Numbered from the stretch's first letter, positions 43,270 through 52,301 are shown. The stretch: DNA of 64,000 bases from JABDEZ01 sp965276955 (GCA_965276955.1 CBDIBP010000007.1:62001-126000); one strand, 5' to 3'. The notes: generated from the letters alone by a model not told the origin. Translations and numbers: made by a program.

Positions 43270-44640
43270 ATGGCCAAAACAAGATCAGCTTTTTTCTGTC
43301 AGCAATGCGGGTATGAAAGTGCAAAGTGGGTTGGCAAATGCCCTTCCTGCAATAGCTGGAACACCATGGTGGAAGAGGTAATAGTGAAAGAAGAGAAGAA
43401 TAAGACCGCCGCCGCCTGGCAAAACGAAGACCATACCCCCAACAAAGCATACAGTATAGAAGATGTGATACCACAAGCTGAGGTACGCATGCATATGCCC
43501 GATGATGAACTCAATAGGGTATTGGGTGGTGGTATGGTACCTGGTTCGGTGATACTGATAGCCGGTGAGCCGGGCATAGGTAAATCAACCCTTTTCCTGC
43601 AGTGCGCCCTGCAATGGAAGAACATCATCACACTATATGTATCGGGAGAGGAAAGCGCGCAGCAGATAAAAATGCGTGCTGATAGATTGGGTATGCACAA
43701 CAACAATTTGTTCTTACTTACTGCTACCGATACCAATACCCTCTTCCAGGAGGTAAAGAAAGTAAGACCACAATTGGTCATTATAGACTCTATACAAACG
43801 TTAGAGTCACCCTATATAACATCGGCAGCTGGCAGTGTATCGCAGGTGCGGGAGTGCGCCGCAGAGCTGCAACGTTTTGCTAAGGCCACTAATATACCCG
43901 TATGCATCATAGGCCACATCACTAAAGATGGAACCATAGCCGGCCCAAAAGTGCTGGAGCATATGGTGGATACCGTACTGCAGTTTGAAGGGGACAGGCA
44001 TTATGCCTACCGTATATTGCGCACGCTAAAAAATCGTTTTGGTTCCACATCAGAGCTCGGCATATACGAAATGGTGGCTGCTGGTATGCGCCCGGTCACC
44101 AACCCATCTGAAATATTATTGTCGCAACATGATGAGGCATTGAGTGGCATAGCCATTGCAGCCACGCTGGAAGGACTTCGCCCTATGATGGTAGAAGTGC
44201 AGGCATTGGTGACACAAGCCGTTTATGGCACACCACAGCGCACCGTAAGCGGACTTGACCTGCGCAGGCTGCAACTATTGCTGGCCGTGCTGGAAAAACG
44301 CGGCGGTTTCCATTTTGGCACCAAGGATGTTTTTGTAAATATAGCAGGCGGTTTTAAAATTGAAGATCCATCTATAGAGCTGGCACTTGTATGTGCTTTA
44401 TTATCTTCTTATGAGGATAAAGCCCTACCATCTAACATTTGCTTGGTTGGCGAGGTAGGCCTGAGCGGCGAGATAAGGGCAGTAAACCGCATAGACCAGC
44501 GCATAGCCGAAGCCGACAAACTGGGCATGGATGCCATATTTATACCCAAAGCCAATGCAAAGGGCCTGGAACAGCATAAGCACAAAATAGCCGTCCGTAC
44601 TGTGAATAAGGTAGAGGATGTGTATAGGATGCTGTTTTAG
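43270..44640 (+). CDS. radA: DNA repair protein RadA
   Basis: A 456-residue RecA-like ATPase that promotes branch migration in recombination. It has an N-terminal zinc finger (Cys10, Cys13, Cys24, Cys27: 'CQQCGYESAKWVGKCPSC'), Walker A 'GEPGIGKST' near residue 98, the RadA-specific 'KNRFGSTSELGIYEM' near 254 and a C-terminal Lon-protease-like domain (~280-456, 'LVGEVGLSGEIRAVNRI'). All motifs are intact. The last ~57 bases are duplicated downstream at 46546-46598 (see repeat entry). Confidence 0.96.
   Translation: MAKTRSAFFCQQCGYESAKWVGKCPSCNSWNTMVEEVIVKEEKNKTAAAWQNEDHTPNKAYSIEDVIPQAEVRMHMPDDELNRVLGGGMVPGSVILIAGEPGIGKSTLFLQCALQWKNIITLYVSGEESAQQIKMRADRLGMHNNNLFLLTATDTNTLFQEVKKVRPQLVIIDSIQTLESPYITSAAGSVSQVRECAAELQRFAKATNIPVCIIGHITKDGTIAGPKVLEHMVDTVLQFEGDRHYAYRILRTLKNRFGSTSELGIYEMVAAGMRPVTNPSEILLSQHDEALSGIAIAATLEGLRPMMVEVQALVTQAVYGTPQRTVSGLDLRRLQLLLAVLEKRGGFHFGTKDVFVNIAGGFKIEDPSIELALVCALLSSYEDKALPSNICLVGEVGLSGEIRAVNRIDQRIAEADKLGMDAIFIPKANAKGLEQHKHKIAVRTVNKVEDVYRMLF
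44584..44640 (+). repeat. Direct repeat: intact 3' end of radA
   Basis: The last 57 bases of radA, from AAAATAGCC to the stop. The same sequence, with ~6 mismatches and a 4-base deletion, recurs at 46546-46598. Between the two copies lies the T9SS cargo gene 44796-46493. Confidence 0.75.
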
Positions 44641-44795
44641 CGATCTACGTTTTAGACTGGGAAATGTAAACTGAGGTATGTTGATATTTTCATCGAGAGT
44701 TTATAGACTTTAGCGATATTACCGGGGTTTTGATATTTAAATTACGTCTAACAACATAATTGAATGTAAATTATATCCAGAATCTATCTAAGCCC

Positions 44796-46493
44796 ATGAA
44801 AACAATTCTCCTTTTCATCACGTTATTTACATGCTGCACAGCTCACGCTCAGTTTGAAAAATGGGATTGGATAAACTATGGGTATGATACCAGTTTAAAT
44901 ATATATAATTTGCCTACTGGAATTTCAGTTTGCACCGATGCGGTGAAGAACGTGTACGTACTGGGCGTATATAACCATTTACTACGTTTCGATACAACCC
45001 AATTTACAAATGCAAATGACGAAAATTTATTCTTGGCCAAGTATGATGCTTCAGGGAAATTATTGTGGATAACAAAAGCTATAGGCCATTATTGCCATGG
45101 TAGCGCAATGAGCGTTGATGAAGCGGGAAACATTTATATTGGTGGCAATTTTATAGACACTGTTAGTTTCGGCAGCTTAAAACTAGTAAGCCAAATACAA
45201 AATATAAAAGACATTTTTATAGCTAAATACGATAGCTCAGGAGATATTATATGGGCAAAACGGGCTGGAGGTACTAACGACGTAGTTGGGTATGGATATA
45301 GTGATGGTCCTAATGGTGGGTTGGTTTTAGACAATAACGGCCATATATATATTGCAGGTCAGCTTAAAAATGGCTTAGCTGATTTTGATACGATACAAAT
45401 AAACACAACTGGCTCACTGTTTTTGGCTAAATATGATACTGCAGGCAATGCAATATGGGCTAAAAAAGCTGGCGAAGGTATGGGTAGTAATAGTACTTTA
45501 AGTCTGGCAGTAGATAGATTAGGTAATATTTTTATTACAGGGGCATATGGAACAAGTCCCATATATTTTGACAGCATAACACTTCCGACGCCAACTAGAG
45601 AAGGAGTTATGTTTATTGCCAAGTACAACAATGACGGCAAAGTTGTATGGGCTAAAAGTGTGCCTTGCTATTCTAGGGGAAACCATCCGCGTATATACGG
45701 AATAAGCGTGGGCAATTCATTAGTAACAGATTCTTCCGGCAACATAATAGTGGCAGGCGCGATACAAGGTGATAGTATTGCTTTTGATAATATTCCTATT
45801 ATCTCAAATGGCTCTATTTACAATAGCTTTATTGCTAAATATAGCTCAACTGGCAATATTATATGGGCGAAAAGCATGAATGAAAATAGTTCGGTATTCA
45901 ATTACCCTTACTTTATATCGGTAGACACGCGCAGTAATTTATATGTGACTGGGTCTTACAATGGCGCTTATACCATGAATAATAAAACTATAACAAGCAA
46001 TGGAGGCGAGGATATATATATAACCCAATATAATGATGATGGTGCACTACAGTCGTTGACTAGTATCGGTGGTTCAAAAAACGACCAGAGTTTTGGTATC
46101 ACAACAGATAATGCAGGCGGCGTATATGTTACGGGCAATGTGGTTGATACCTGTACATTTGGAAACCATACAATAAGCGGCACTAATAGCAACATGTTTG
46201 TTGCCAAACTAAGCTTACCTGCCGTGGGTATGAAACAAGTGTTGAAACCATTAAGTAGTATTTCTGTTTACCCTAATCCTGCAGCCAGCATAGTAACCAT
46301 TAAATCAAACGAAGGTAACGTTACGGGCGTACATATTGTTGATTGCATGGGTAGGACTTTGTACCTTCAAAATAATGCCTGCCAAAGAAGTATTAATATA
46401 AATACATCTTTATTTGCAAGCGGAGTTTACTTCCTAACTTGCCAGTCAGACAATGGGGAGACAATGAGTGATAAATTCATTATTCAGCATTAG
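44796..46493 (+). CDS. T9SS-sorted beta-propeller (SBBP-repeat) protein
   Basis: A 565-residue secreted protein starting at the ATG 44796 (TTG at 44760 in frame is less likely). The signal peptide is 'MKTILLFITLFTCCTAHAQ'. It carries at least seven repeats of the SBBP type, each of about 55-60 residues with 'FLAKYDASGKLLWI', 'IYIGGNF', 'FIAKYDSSGDIIWAKRAGG' and 'VYVTGNVVDT', which likely fold as a propeller. The C-terminal ~75 residues are a type A T9SS sorting domain ('VYPNPAAS' ... 'MGRTLYLQ' ... 'LFASGVYFLT'). It is AT-richer in appearance than its neighbours and lies between two copies of the radA 3' end, suggesting separate arrival. Confidence 0.88.
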   Translation: MKTILLFITLFTCCTAHAQFEKWDWINYGYDTSLNIYNLPTGISVCTDAVKNVYVLGVYNHLLRFDTTQFTNANDENLFLAKYDASGKLLWITKAIGHYCHGSAMSVDEAGNIYIGGNFIDTVSFGSLKLVSQIQNIKDIFIAKYDSSGDIIWAKRAGGTNDVVGYGYSDGPNGGLVLDNNGHIYIAGQLKNGLADFDTIQINTTGSLFLAKYDTAGNAIWAKKAGEGMGSNSTLSLAVDRLGNIFITGAYGTSPIYFDSITLPTPTREGVMFIAKYNNDGKVVWAKSVPCYSRGNHPRIYGISVGNSLVTDSSGNIIVAGAIQGDSIAFDNIPIISNGSIYNSFIAKYSSTGNIIWAKSMNENSSVFNYPYFISVDTRSNLYVTGSYNGAYTMNNKTITSNGGEDIYITQYNDDGALQSLTSIGGSKNDQSFGITTDNAGGVYVTGNVVDTCTFGNHTISGTNSNMFVAKLSLPAVGMKQVLKPLSSISVYPNPAASIVTIKSNEGNVTGVHIVDCMGRTLYLQNNACQRSININTSLFASGVYFLTCQSDNGETMSDKFIIQH

Positions 46494-46545
46494 TTCACGG
46501 CCAATATATACGTCCTGATTACCTTATGTTCACGTTGTCCCTTCT

Positions 46546-46598
46546 AAAATAGCCATCTACACTGTAAATAAGGTAGAGGATGTGTATAGCTGTTTTAA
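46546..46598 (+). repeat. Direct repeat: degenerate copy of the radA 3' end
   Basis: This 53-base sequence begins AAAATAGCC and contains the exact 28-base-long core from the radA end (ATAAGGTAGAGGATGTGTATA and flanks). It has drifted at several positions and lacks 4 bases near the end, so it no longer encodes the RadA tail correctly. Confidence 0.75.
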
Positions 46599-46625
46599 TG
46601 CAAATAACCCTTTATTTTTATTGTA

Positions 46626-46647
46626 GCATGAAATTTATTTTTCATGC
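46626..46647. promoter_or_regulatory. Operator-like inverted repeat upstream of sigma gene
   Basis: Perfect 8-bp arms GCATGAAA / TTTCATGC with a 6-base AT spacer. It ends nine bases before the -7 box at 46656 and covers the expected -33 region, so a protein bound here would block or modulate that promoter. Confidence 0.55.
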
Positions 46648-46655
46648 AAGTAATT

Positions 46656-46663
46656 TATCTTTG
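46656..46663 (+). promoter_or_regulatory. -7 promoter element of ECF sigma gene
   Basis: TATCTTTG, a perfect TAnnTTTG box, 73 bases before the TTG start of the sigma gene. Confidence 0.6.
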
Positions 46664-46736
46664 TGGATTCCTAACATTTTACATGATGTTATCGTCTAAC
46701 GTTAGGGTTATTACTTTATAGTAATAAGAAACGCCA

Positions 46737-47330
46737 TTGGTTGAACCGGGATTGAACATACAAAAAAAAAGCACTTTGGCTAAAAGTTTATCAGCGCAGA
46801 ACGATCTTCATGTACTGATAGATGAGTGTATTGCCCAAAACAGACTGGCACAAAAGAAGCTGTATGACAGGTATGCCTCCTTTGCTTTCGGTATCATAAA
46901 ACGATACGAATACAATGAGCAAAGTGCGCAGGAGATAATGAACGATGCTTTCTTTAAAGTGTTCACCAAGCTGGAGCAGTATTCGTACGCAGGCTCTTTT
47001 GAAGGCTGGATCAGACGTATCATAGTGAATTCCGTGACCGACCATTTACGGAAGTATATAAAGGAGACGCAGGTGCACAAAGTAGAGGCAGAGCCCATGC
47101 ATGCATTTACTGAGAGCGAATCGATGGGGATGATGTCTTACAAAGAGTTGCTGTCTGTGGTGCATACATTACCGGATACGCAACGCGCTGTTTTTAATCT
47201 TTTCGTATTCGAGAGCCTTTCACATAAAGAGATAGGGGCTTGCCTGAATATGAATGAGAACAACAGCAAGTGGCACCTTAATGATGCCCGCAGGAGATTA
47301 AAAGAAAAACTTGAAAAATTTTTGAAGTAA
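46737..47330 (+). CDS. ECF-type RNA polymerase sigma factor
   Basis: A 197-residue extracytoplasmic-function sigma factor. Region 2 (residues ~38-105) has 'LYDRYASFAFGIIKRYEYN', 'QEIMNDAFFKVF' and 'FEGWIRRIIVNSVTDHLRK'; region 4 (~135-195) has 'LPDTQRAVFNLFVFESLSHKEIGACLNMNENNSKWHLNDARRRLKEKL' (core 'SHKEIGACLNMNE'). No ATG is available upstream of an in-frame stop, so TTG 46737 or TTG 46752 must start translation. The next gene starts seven bases after the stop and encodes a membrane protein that is a candidate anti-sigma factor. The promoter is overlapped by a palindrome. Confidence 0.92.
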   Translation: MVEPGLNIQKKSTLAKSLSAQNDLHVLIDECIAQNRLAQKKLYDRYASFAFGIIKRYEYNEQSAQEIMNDAFFKVFTKLEQYSYAGSFEGWIRRIIVNSVTDHLRKYIKETQVHKVEAEPMHAFTESESMGMMSYKELLSVVHTLPDTQRAVFNLFVFESLSHKEIGACLNMNENNSKWHLNDARRRLKEKLEKFLK

Positions 47331-47337
47331 TTATAAG

Positions 47338-49260
47338 ATGGAAGATCAAAGAAACAATATTGATAACTTTTTCCGCGAGGGGCTTGGTAGCTATACCGAA
47401 ACCCCGCCCCCTGCTGTGTGGGATGCGCTGGAAAAAAAGCTGGATGGCCCCAGGAAACGAGTACTCTATTTGTGGTTCCTGTTCGCGTTCGTATCCACAA
47501 GCGCAGTGCTTGGTTATTTAGCGAGCCAGCGGTATAGTACAGCAATAGCTACCGGTACTGAGAACAACATAATTGCGCCCGCAGCAGCCACGCAGCCAGC
47601 TAACACTGCCACATACAGCAATGGCACAAAAGGCAACACAGCGACCCGCAATGCGACACATACCGCTACTTCAGCAGCAGTAGCCAGTGGTATAGTGGCT
47701 CCCCCCAGCAGCGACAACGACAAAACCACAGCTACGCAAGCCACGCGCAGTACTGCAAACAGCAATAATAGTGGTACGAAAGAAGTAAAGGCTGCACACA
47801 ACACAACGGCATCACTTGCTTATGGCAAACAAACTGTGAACAAGTATACGGGCAACAGGAAAGCGACAACGGACGTAAACACTACCCCAAGCGATCCCGC
47901 TGCCGTAAAAACTGCTGACGCTACTACAAAGAAGGTAACAGAAGTTGCTTCTGCCACCAATCATATGGCTGCACCAGACGGCAAGACATTAAATAACAAT
48001 GTCAATACAACAACTAATAACACTAATAATGTTGGTATAACACCTGTTGCAGTAAATGATACTAAACCTGCACCAGCAAAAACAGATGTTACTGCGGCGA
48101 AAACAATAAGCACATCAAACAAAAAGAACAAAACGGTTGGAGCAAGTGCAACACCTGGACCAGCAGACAATGACAGAACAGAGATCGTAGCCTCTAAGCA
48201 AAACAATATAAAAGTAGTATCAGAAGTACCTGCCAGTGTGCTGGCAGCAGAGAAGGAAAAGAAAGCTAATGAGCAGACCGTAGCAAAAACGGTAGCACCA
48301 GCAAAAACGGTAAACACAGCTGCCTCTGCACAACCACAAAAGATGACATCCGGTAATGTTCGTTTTCTTGAAGCGAAACCAATGTTCACAGAGACCGTTA
48401 CTACCATAGTGCTGCCTGCAACAGGCACTGGCAACAATGCTGGTGCACCCGGAGATGCTGCTGCAAAGGACAAAAAACCATCTCGCCTGGAGTTTGGTAT
48501 AAAGGCCGGTTATGAGACCGGCACCAGGGGCGTTATGGCAAGCAAGTATGATGTGGCACCTTACCTTAAATACAACATCTCTAAAAGGTCTTCCATCATA
48601 GTGCAACCAGGTATCAAATTCGCTGCTATAAAGAACACCAATATAGACCCTTCCAAGTATTATTACAAGCTGGATACTTCGTTCGTTGCGCAGCATACTT
48701 CTGTATTAGGCAACCAGGTCACTTATTCATACAACTATTTTGAAAGAGGAGATTCCTTTAAAGTAAGCCACAGTATAGCCCAGCGCAGCTACCTGGAAAT
48801 TGAGATACCTGTTATGTACAGTTACCAGGCCAGTAAAAAGCTATCTATACTTGCAGGCATAGCCATGACGTATAGCAAACTGGTCAGCATTTCTAAAGAT
48901 TCTACCAGCTATACCACATTCAACAATAACAGCGATCCGGGGTATGTTTCTTACACACTGCCTGCTGGTTCTGCCCCACCTACACCTCCGGGCATCAATA
49001 CTGTGATACAACACACGGCCTTGCCTTACTTAACATTGGCCAACCCCGCATACAATGTGCAAACCGGGAATGTATTCAGCCTTGGTTATTTATTGGGCTT
49101 CTCTTATATGCTGACGCCACGCTGGATGATAGATGGCCTTGTGCAGCAGAACATTGCAGGCCTCGGCAATATCAAGAACTCAGACATCAAAAGCTTGTAT
49201 ACACAACCGTATGTGCGGCTGATGATAGGCTTTAAAATAACAAAACCCAGAGAACAATAA
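47338..49260 (+). CDS. Probable trans-envelope protein: cytosolic tail, TM helix, Thr/Ala/Lys-rich linker, outer-membrane barrel
   Basis: A 640-residue protein. Residues ~1-40 are soluble and charged ('MEDQRNNIDNFFREGLGSY', 'VWDALEKKLDG'), resembling the cytosolic start of anti-sigma-like proteins next to Bacteroidota ECF genes. Residues ~42-62 form one membrane helix ('VLYLWFLFAFVSTSAVLGYL') and ~70-375 a low-complexity linker rich in Thr, Ala, Asn and Lys, with Pro. Residues ~385-640 are an outer-membrane beta-barrel ('RLEFGIKAGYETGTRG' ... 'YVRLMIGFKI'). There is no signal peptide. It follows the sigma gene by seven bases. A direct link from an outer-membrane barrel to the sigma factor is plausible but unproven. 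Confidence 0.75.
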   Translation: MEDQRNNIDNFFREGLGSYTETPPPAVWDALEKKLDGPRKRVLYLWFLFAFVSTSAVLGYLASQRYSTAIATGTENNIIAPAAATQPANTATYSNGTKGNTATRNATHTATSAAVASGIVAPPSSDNDKTTATQATRSTANSNNSGTKEVKAAHNTTASLAYGKQTVNKYTGNRKATTDVNTTPSDPAAVKTADATTKKVTEVASATNHMAAPDGKTLNNNVNTTTNNTNNVGITPVAVNDTKPAPAKTDVTAAKTISTSNKKNKTVGASATPGPADNDRTEIVASKQNNIKVVSEVPASVLAAEKEKKANEQTVAKTVAPAKTVNTAASAQPQKMTSGNVRFLEAKPMFTETVTTIVLPATGTGNNAGAPGDAAAKDKKPSRLEFGIKAGYETGTRGVMASKYDVAPYLKYNISKRSSIIVQPGIKFAAIKNTNIDPSKYYYKLDTSFVAQHTSVLGNQVTYSYNYFERGDSFKVSHSIAQRSYLEIEIPVMYSYQASKKLSILAGIAMTYSKLVSISKDSTSYTTFNNNSDPGYVSYTLPAGSAPPTPPGINTVIQHTALPYLTLANPAYNVQTGNVFSLGYLLGFSYMLTPRWMIDGLVQQNIAGLGNIKNSDIKSLYTQPYVRLMIGFKITKPREQ

Positions 49261-49283
49261 AGTTAAACACTATCACTTTCCTT

Positions 49284-49320
49284 AAAAGGTAAACAGTCTC
49301 CACTGTTTACCTTTTCTTTT
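49284..49320 (+). terminator. Strong intrinsic terminator after the sigma operon
   Basis: A perfect 13-bp stem (AAAAGGTAAACAG / CTGTTTACCTTTT) with a 6-base loop, then a T-rich tail. It lies 23 bases past the stop of the trans-envelope gene. Confidence 0.8.
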
Positions 49321-49431
49321 ATGCCGTTCACCTACTTTCTGCATTCCGTCACCGAAAAGCATTTCCCTACGCTGCCTGCCGTACCTAATTTTACATCATA
49401 AATAATTACTCACACTAAAAACAAAATATTT

Positions 49432-49770
49432 ATGAACAGAAAATTGAAACGTGCGCCCTTCTTTATCTTATTCGGTGTTGCGGCAGCCTTTATAGTAGGC
49501 TCAGTTGTTATGGTGTTGTGGAATGCTATTATCCCTGCAGTATTCCACTTAGGCACGGTTACCCTATTGCAGGCGGTAGGTATACTGGTACTCGCCAGGT
49601 TATTATTTGGTGGCTTCCGTGGCAAGGCTCGCCATTGCAGGAATAACAGACCAGGCATGATGGAAAAATGGGAAAACAAACACGCTGAAGATACTGCCAG
49701 CATTAACGAAACTGTACGCCAATATACTGCCAACTGGCAGATGCGCTACAGCCCCGATTCTGCTTTGTAG
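49432..49770 (+). CDS. Small membrane protein downstream of sigma operon
   Basis: A 112-residue protein with a basic start ('MNRKLKRAPFFILFGVAAAFIVG') and two membrane helices (residues ~8-32 and ~38-60, 'TLLQAVGILVLARLLFGGFRG'). The rest is a soluble, charged tail ('GMMEKWENKHAEDTASINETVRQY'). Proteins with this layout occur in many Bacteroidota next to ECF sigma genes and envelope-stress genes (recollection). A terminator on each side isolates it as its own unit. Function unknown. Confidence 0.72.
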   Translation: MNRKLKRAPFFILFGVAAAFIVGSVVMVLWNAIIPAVFHLGTVTLLQAVGILVLARLLFGGFRGKARHCRNNRPGMMEKWENKHAEDTASINETVRQYTANWQMRYSPDSAL

Positions 49771-49798
49771 GACAATGGATAAAAATCCCCCCGAACAT

Positions 49799-49831
49799 AA
49801 CCCCATAGTGGCCCACCACTATGGGGTTTTT
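49799..49831 (+). terminator. Intrinsic terminator
   Basis: A perfect 13-bp stem (AACCCCATAGTGG / CCACTATGGGGTT, loop CCCA) followed by further T. It lies 28 bases past the stop of the small membrane-protein gene. Confidence 0.82.
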
Positions 49832-49903
49832 AACACCCAGCCAGTTCGTATACATTACTTTTTTGTTACTTTTACAGCCTCTAAAAAATAGTCATCAAGT
49901 AAC

Positions 49904-51083
49904 ATGAAGAAATTTGCACTGGTCCTTGCGGCCATACTGCCTCTTGTAGCTACCGCGCAGGACGACCTGGTGAAGAAACTGGAAAACAACAAAAGCGACA
50001 GCGCCAATAAGAAGTATGTATTCACTACAATAAAGGACCTGGAGAATACCGCTGTACGGCAACCAGGCCAGCTCTGGCACCTGCTGGAGCTATTCTACCA
50101 ACTCCTTCCTGGAAAGTGAGATGATACGCCTGGGTAAGAAGCCTATAGAATTATCGCCTATTTATAGCGCGCGCTGGGTGTACATCAACAAGGCTGATAC
50201 TTATGTGCGCCTGCATGGCGGCATGAGCTGGGGCGATGGTGGTGAATGCCACGACGTGATAAACATGTATGCCCAGTATGGCGCTATGCCCCAAAGCGTA
50301 TATAGCGGCCTGCACTACGGTACCGATAAAAATAAGTTCGGCGAACTGCAGGGTGTACTAAAAGCTATGCTGGATGCAGTAGTAGCCAACTACAACGGCA
50401 AACTAACACCAGTATGGAAACAAGCCTTCCAGGCCGTTTTGGATACCTATCTGGGTGCTGTGCCTGAGCATTTTGAGTACGATGGGAAAGACTACACTCC
50501 GCAAAGCTTTGCCAAAGAGATGGTAGGTATAAACCCGAAAGATTATGTAGAGTTATCTTCATTTACCACAGCGCCATACTACAAGAAGACCATGCTGATG
50601 GTACCTGACAACTGGACATTTCAAAAAGTGTACAACGTAAAGTTGCCAGACATAACCAATATCATAGACAACGCACTGAAGCACGGCTATACTGTAGCCT
50701 GGGCTGCAGACGTGAGCGAAAGATCTTTTAGCTGGAAGAATGGTGTAGCATTTGTACCTGTGAAGGACTATGAGGACATGGACGACAGTGAAAAGAAATA
50801 CATGTTCGATGGCCCTAAACCTGAAAAAGAAATAACCCCTGAAGTGCGCCAGATGGCTTACGACAACTACAGCACTACAGACGACCATGGTATGCATATA
50901 GTAGGCCTTGCTAAAGACCAGAACGGTAAGGAATACTACAAAGTAAAGAACTCATGGGGCGAGAAGAACGACTACAAGGGCTACCTGTACGTAAGCAAAG
51001 CTTATGTACGCTACAAGACCACAGCCTTCCTACTCAACAAGAACGCTATACCAGCGAACCTGCGCGAGAAGATGGATATTTAG
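49904..51083 (+). pseudogene. C1-family cysteine peptidase (bleomycin hydrolase/aminopeptidase C-like), frameshifted
   Basis: Two abutting frames form one gene. The first (49904-50119) has a signal peptide ('MKKFALVLAAILPLVATAQ') and stops early. In the frame of the second (50121-51083), the region just before it reads 'NQASSGTCWSYSTNSFLESEMIR', the C1 active-site segment with catalytic Cys at 50082-50084. One extra base near 50057-50060 breaks the gene. Removing it gives 392 residues with Cys, His in 'DHGMHIVGLAK' and Asn in 'VKNSWGE' intact. The family is the exported C1 peptidase group of Bacteroidota. Either a recent pseudogene or a sequencing error. Confidence 0.82.
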
Positions 51084-51105
51084 GCAGCGTATTTATCTTA
51101 AGTAT

Positions 51106-51132
51106 AATGGCCCGGGATCCGGGCCATTTTTG
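51106..51132 (+). terminator. Intrinsic terminator after C1 peptidase
   Basis: A perfect 10-bp GC-rich stem (AATGGCCCGG / CCGGGCCATT, loop GAT) followed by TTTTG. It lies 23 bases past the peptidase stop. Confidence 0.82.
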
Positions 51133-51201
51133 TTTCATTGTGGATGCATTAAAAAACAAATATCTAAACTTGCTTTCGAACAAATGATGAACGTTCTTGC
51201 A

Positions 51202-52291
51202 TTACCGGAATTTGCTTTTGTATTTCGCAATATTCTGTTCTATAAAGTAGTACGAACAGAAAGCCACCAAACTAAGCACCATTAAATTTAACCAGACAGA
51301 ATCTCCATTCTTAAATGAATGTTCCCAGGGCACTTGCAATAAAAACATCTGTTGCCACACGTATATTGAATAAGAAGCCATCCCTATGGTCACTAATATC
51401 TTTGAATTCAGGAGCTTAAAGAACAAGTCTTCTGACCGTATCACGTTGTTGACAACAACTATCGCGATCAAAAAAGAGTTGACCATACTTTTGTAACAAT
51501 TAAAATATGGGAAACCGTAACTAAAAACAAGGTACGCTGCTGTAAGGATAAGGACATTAGAAAATACATTGTTGGGATAGAGCCTTTTAGTGATGACCTT
51601 TTTGAAGATCAATAAGGAGAATAAGACGCCCATAAGAATAGGTGTGATATACTTTAAGAGTTCTAAAAAGCTGTGTATTCCAGACCTGCGGGAACTCTGT
51701 TTCATATCTACTGTCAAAAATGAATAGTACGGGTATGGTGACTAACAGTAATAGAATAATGGACAGGTAGTGCTTTTTACTTTTAACCAAAATAAAAGGG
51801 AATACAATATAAAATTGCTCCTCAACAGACAGCGACCAGAAATGACCTGTAGCCCTATCGAGACGGGTAGGTATAAAAGTGGTATTCTTTATGAACAACC
51901 CGGCAGAAAGTATGTCTGCAGGCGGTGTAAAATGGTAGTAAAGGTTCAGAAGGACTACAAATGCCAAATAACAATAGGCAATGGGAATGATCTTTAAGCT
52001 TCTCCTGATGTAGAACTTTTTTAAAGAGATGCTACCATTCTTGATACGCTCTTTGAATAATAATGTAGTAATAATAAAACCGCTGATAACAAAGAAAATA
52101 TCGACACCGAAATCGCCTTTAAAAATATAATGATCTTGTTTCAACATAACATGAAAGATCAAAACAAGCAGGATAGAGACACCTCTTAATCCATCTAATG
52201 ATGGAATATGAGAGACGTCTAATAAAGGAGGGATCTCGGTAATTTCGGAAAAAAATATTTCTTTAAATTTTTTTAGGGGGGTATAGGTCAT
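51202..52291 (-). pseudogene. Acyltransferase-3 family membrane protein, frameshifted
   Basis: Two overlapping minus-strand frames form one gene. The 5' part (from 52291) has 'PSLDGLRGVSILLVLIFHVML', the catalytic His of acyltransferase-3 (OafA/NodX-type), 'GDFGVDIFFVISGFIITTLL' and 'FWSLSVEEQFYIVFPFIL'. The 3' part (to 51202) continues the helix-rich membrane domain ('YSIYVWQQMFLL'). A run of three G (51690-51692 on the plus strand) has one base too many; removing it joins the frames as '...ETEFRRSGIHSFLELL...' and gives 362 residues. Typical targets are O-acetylated surface sugars. Decay or sequencing error cannot be separated. It follows the methyltransferase by ten bases. Confidence 0.82.
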
Positions 52292-52301
52292 TGGGTGAAT
52301 A

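Noticed and set aside
47961..48473. Minus-strand ORF of 170 codons in the low-complexity part of the trans-envelope gene
   Set aside because: It mirrors the Thr/Ala/Lys-rich linker, giving a Val/Ala/Phe-rich artefact; no start context or motif.
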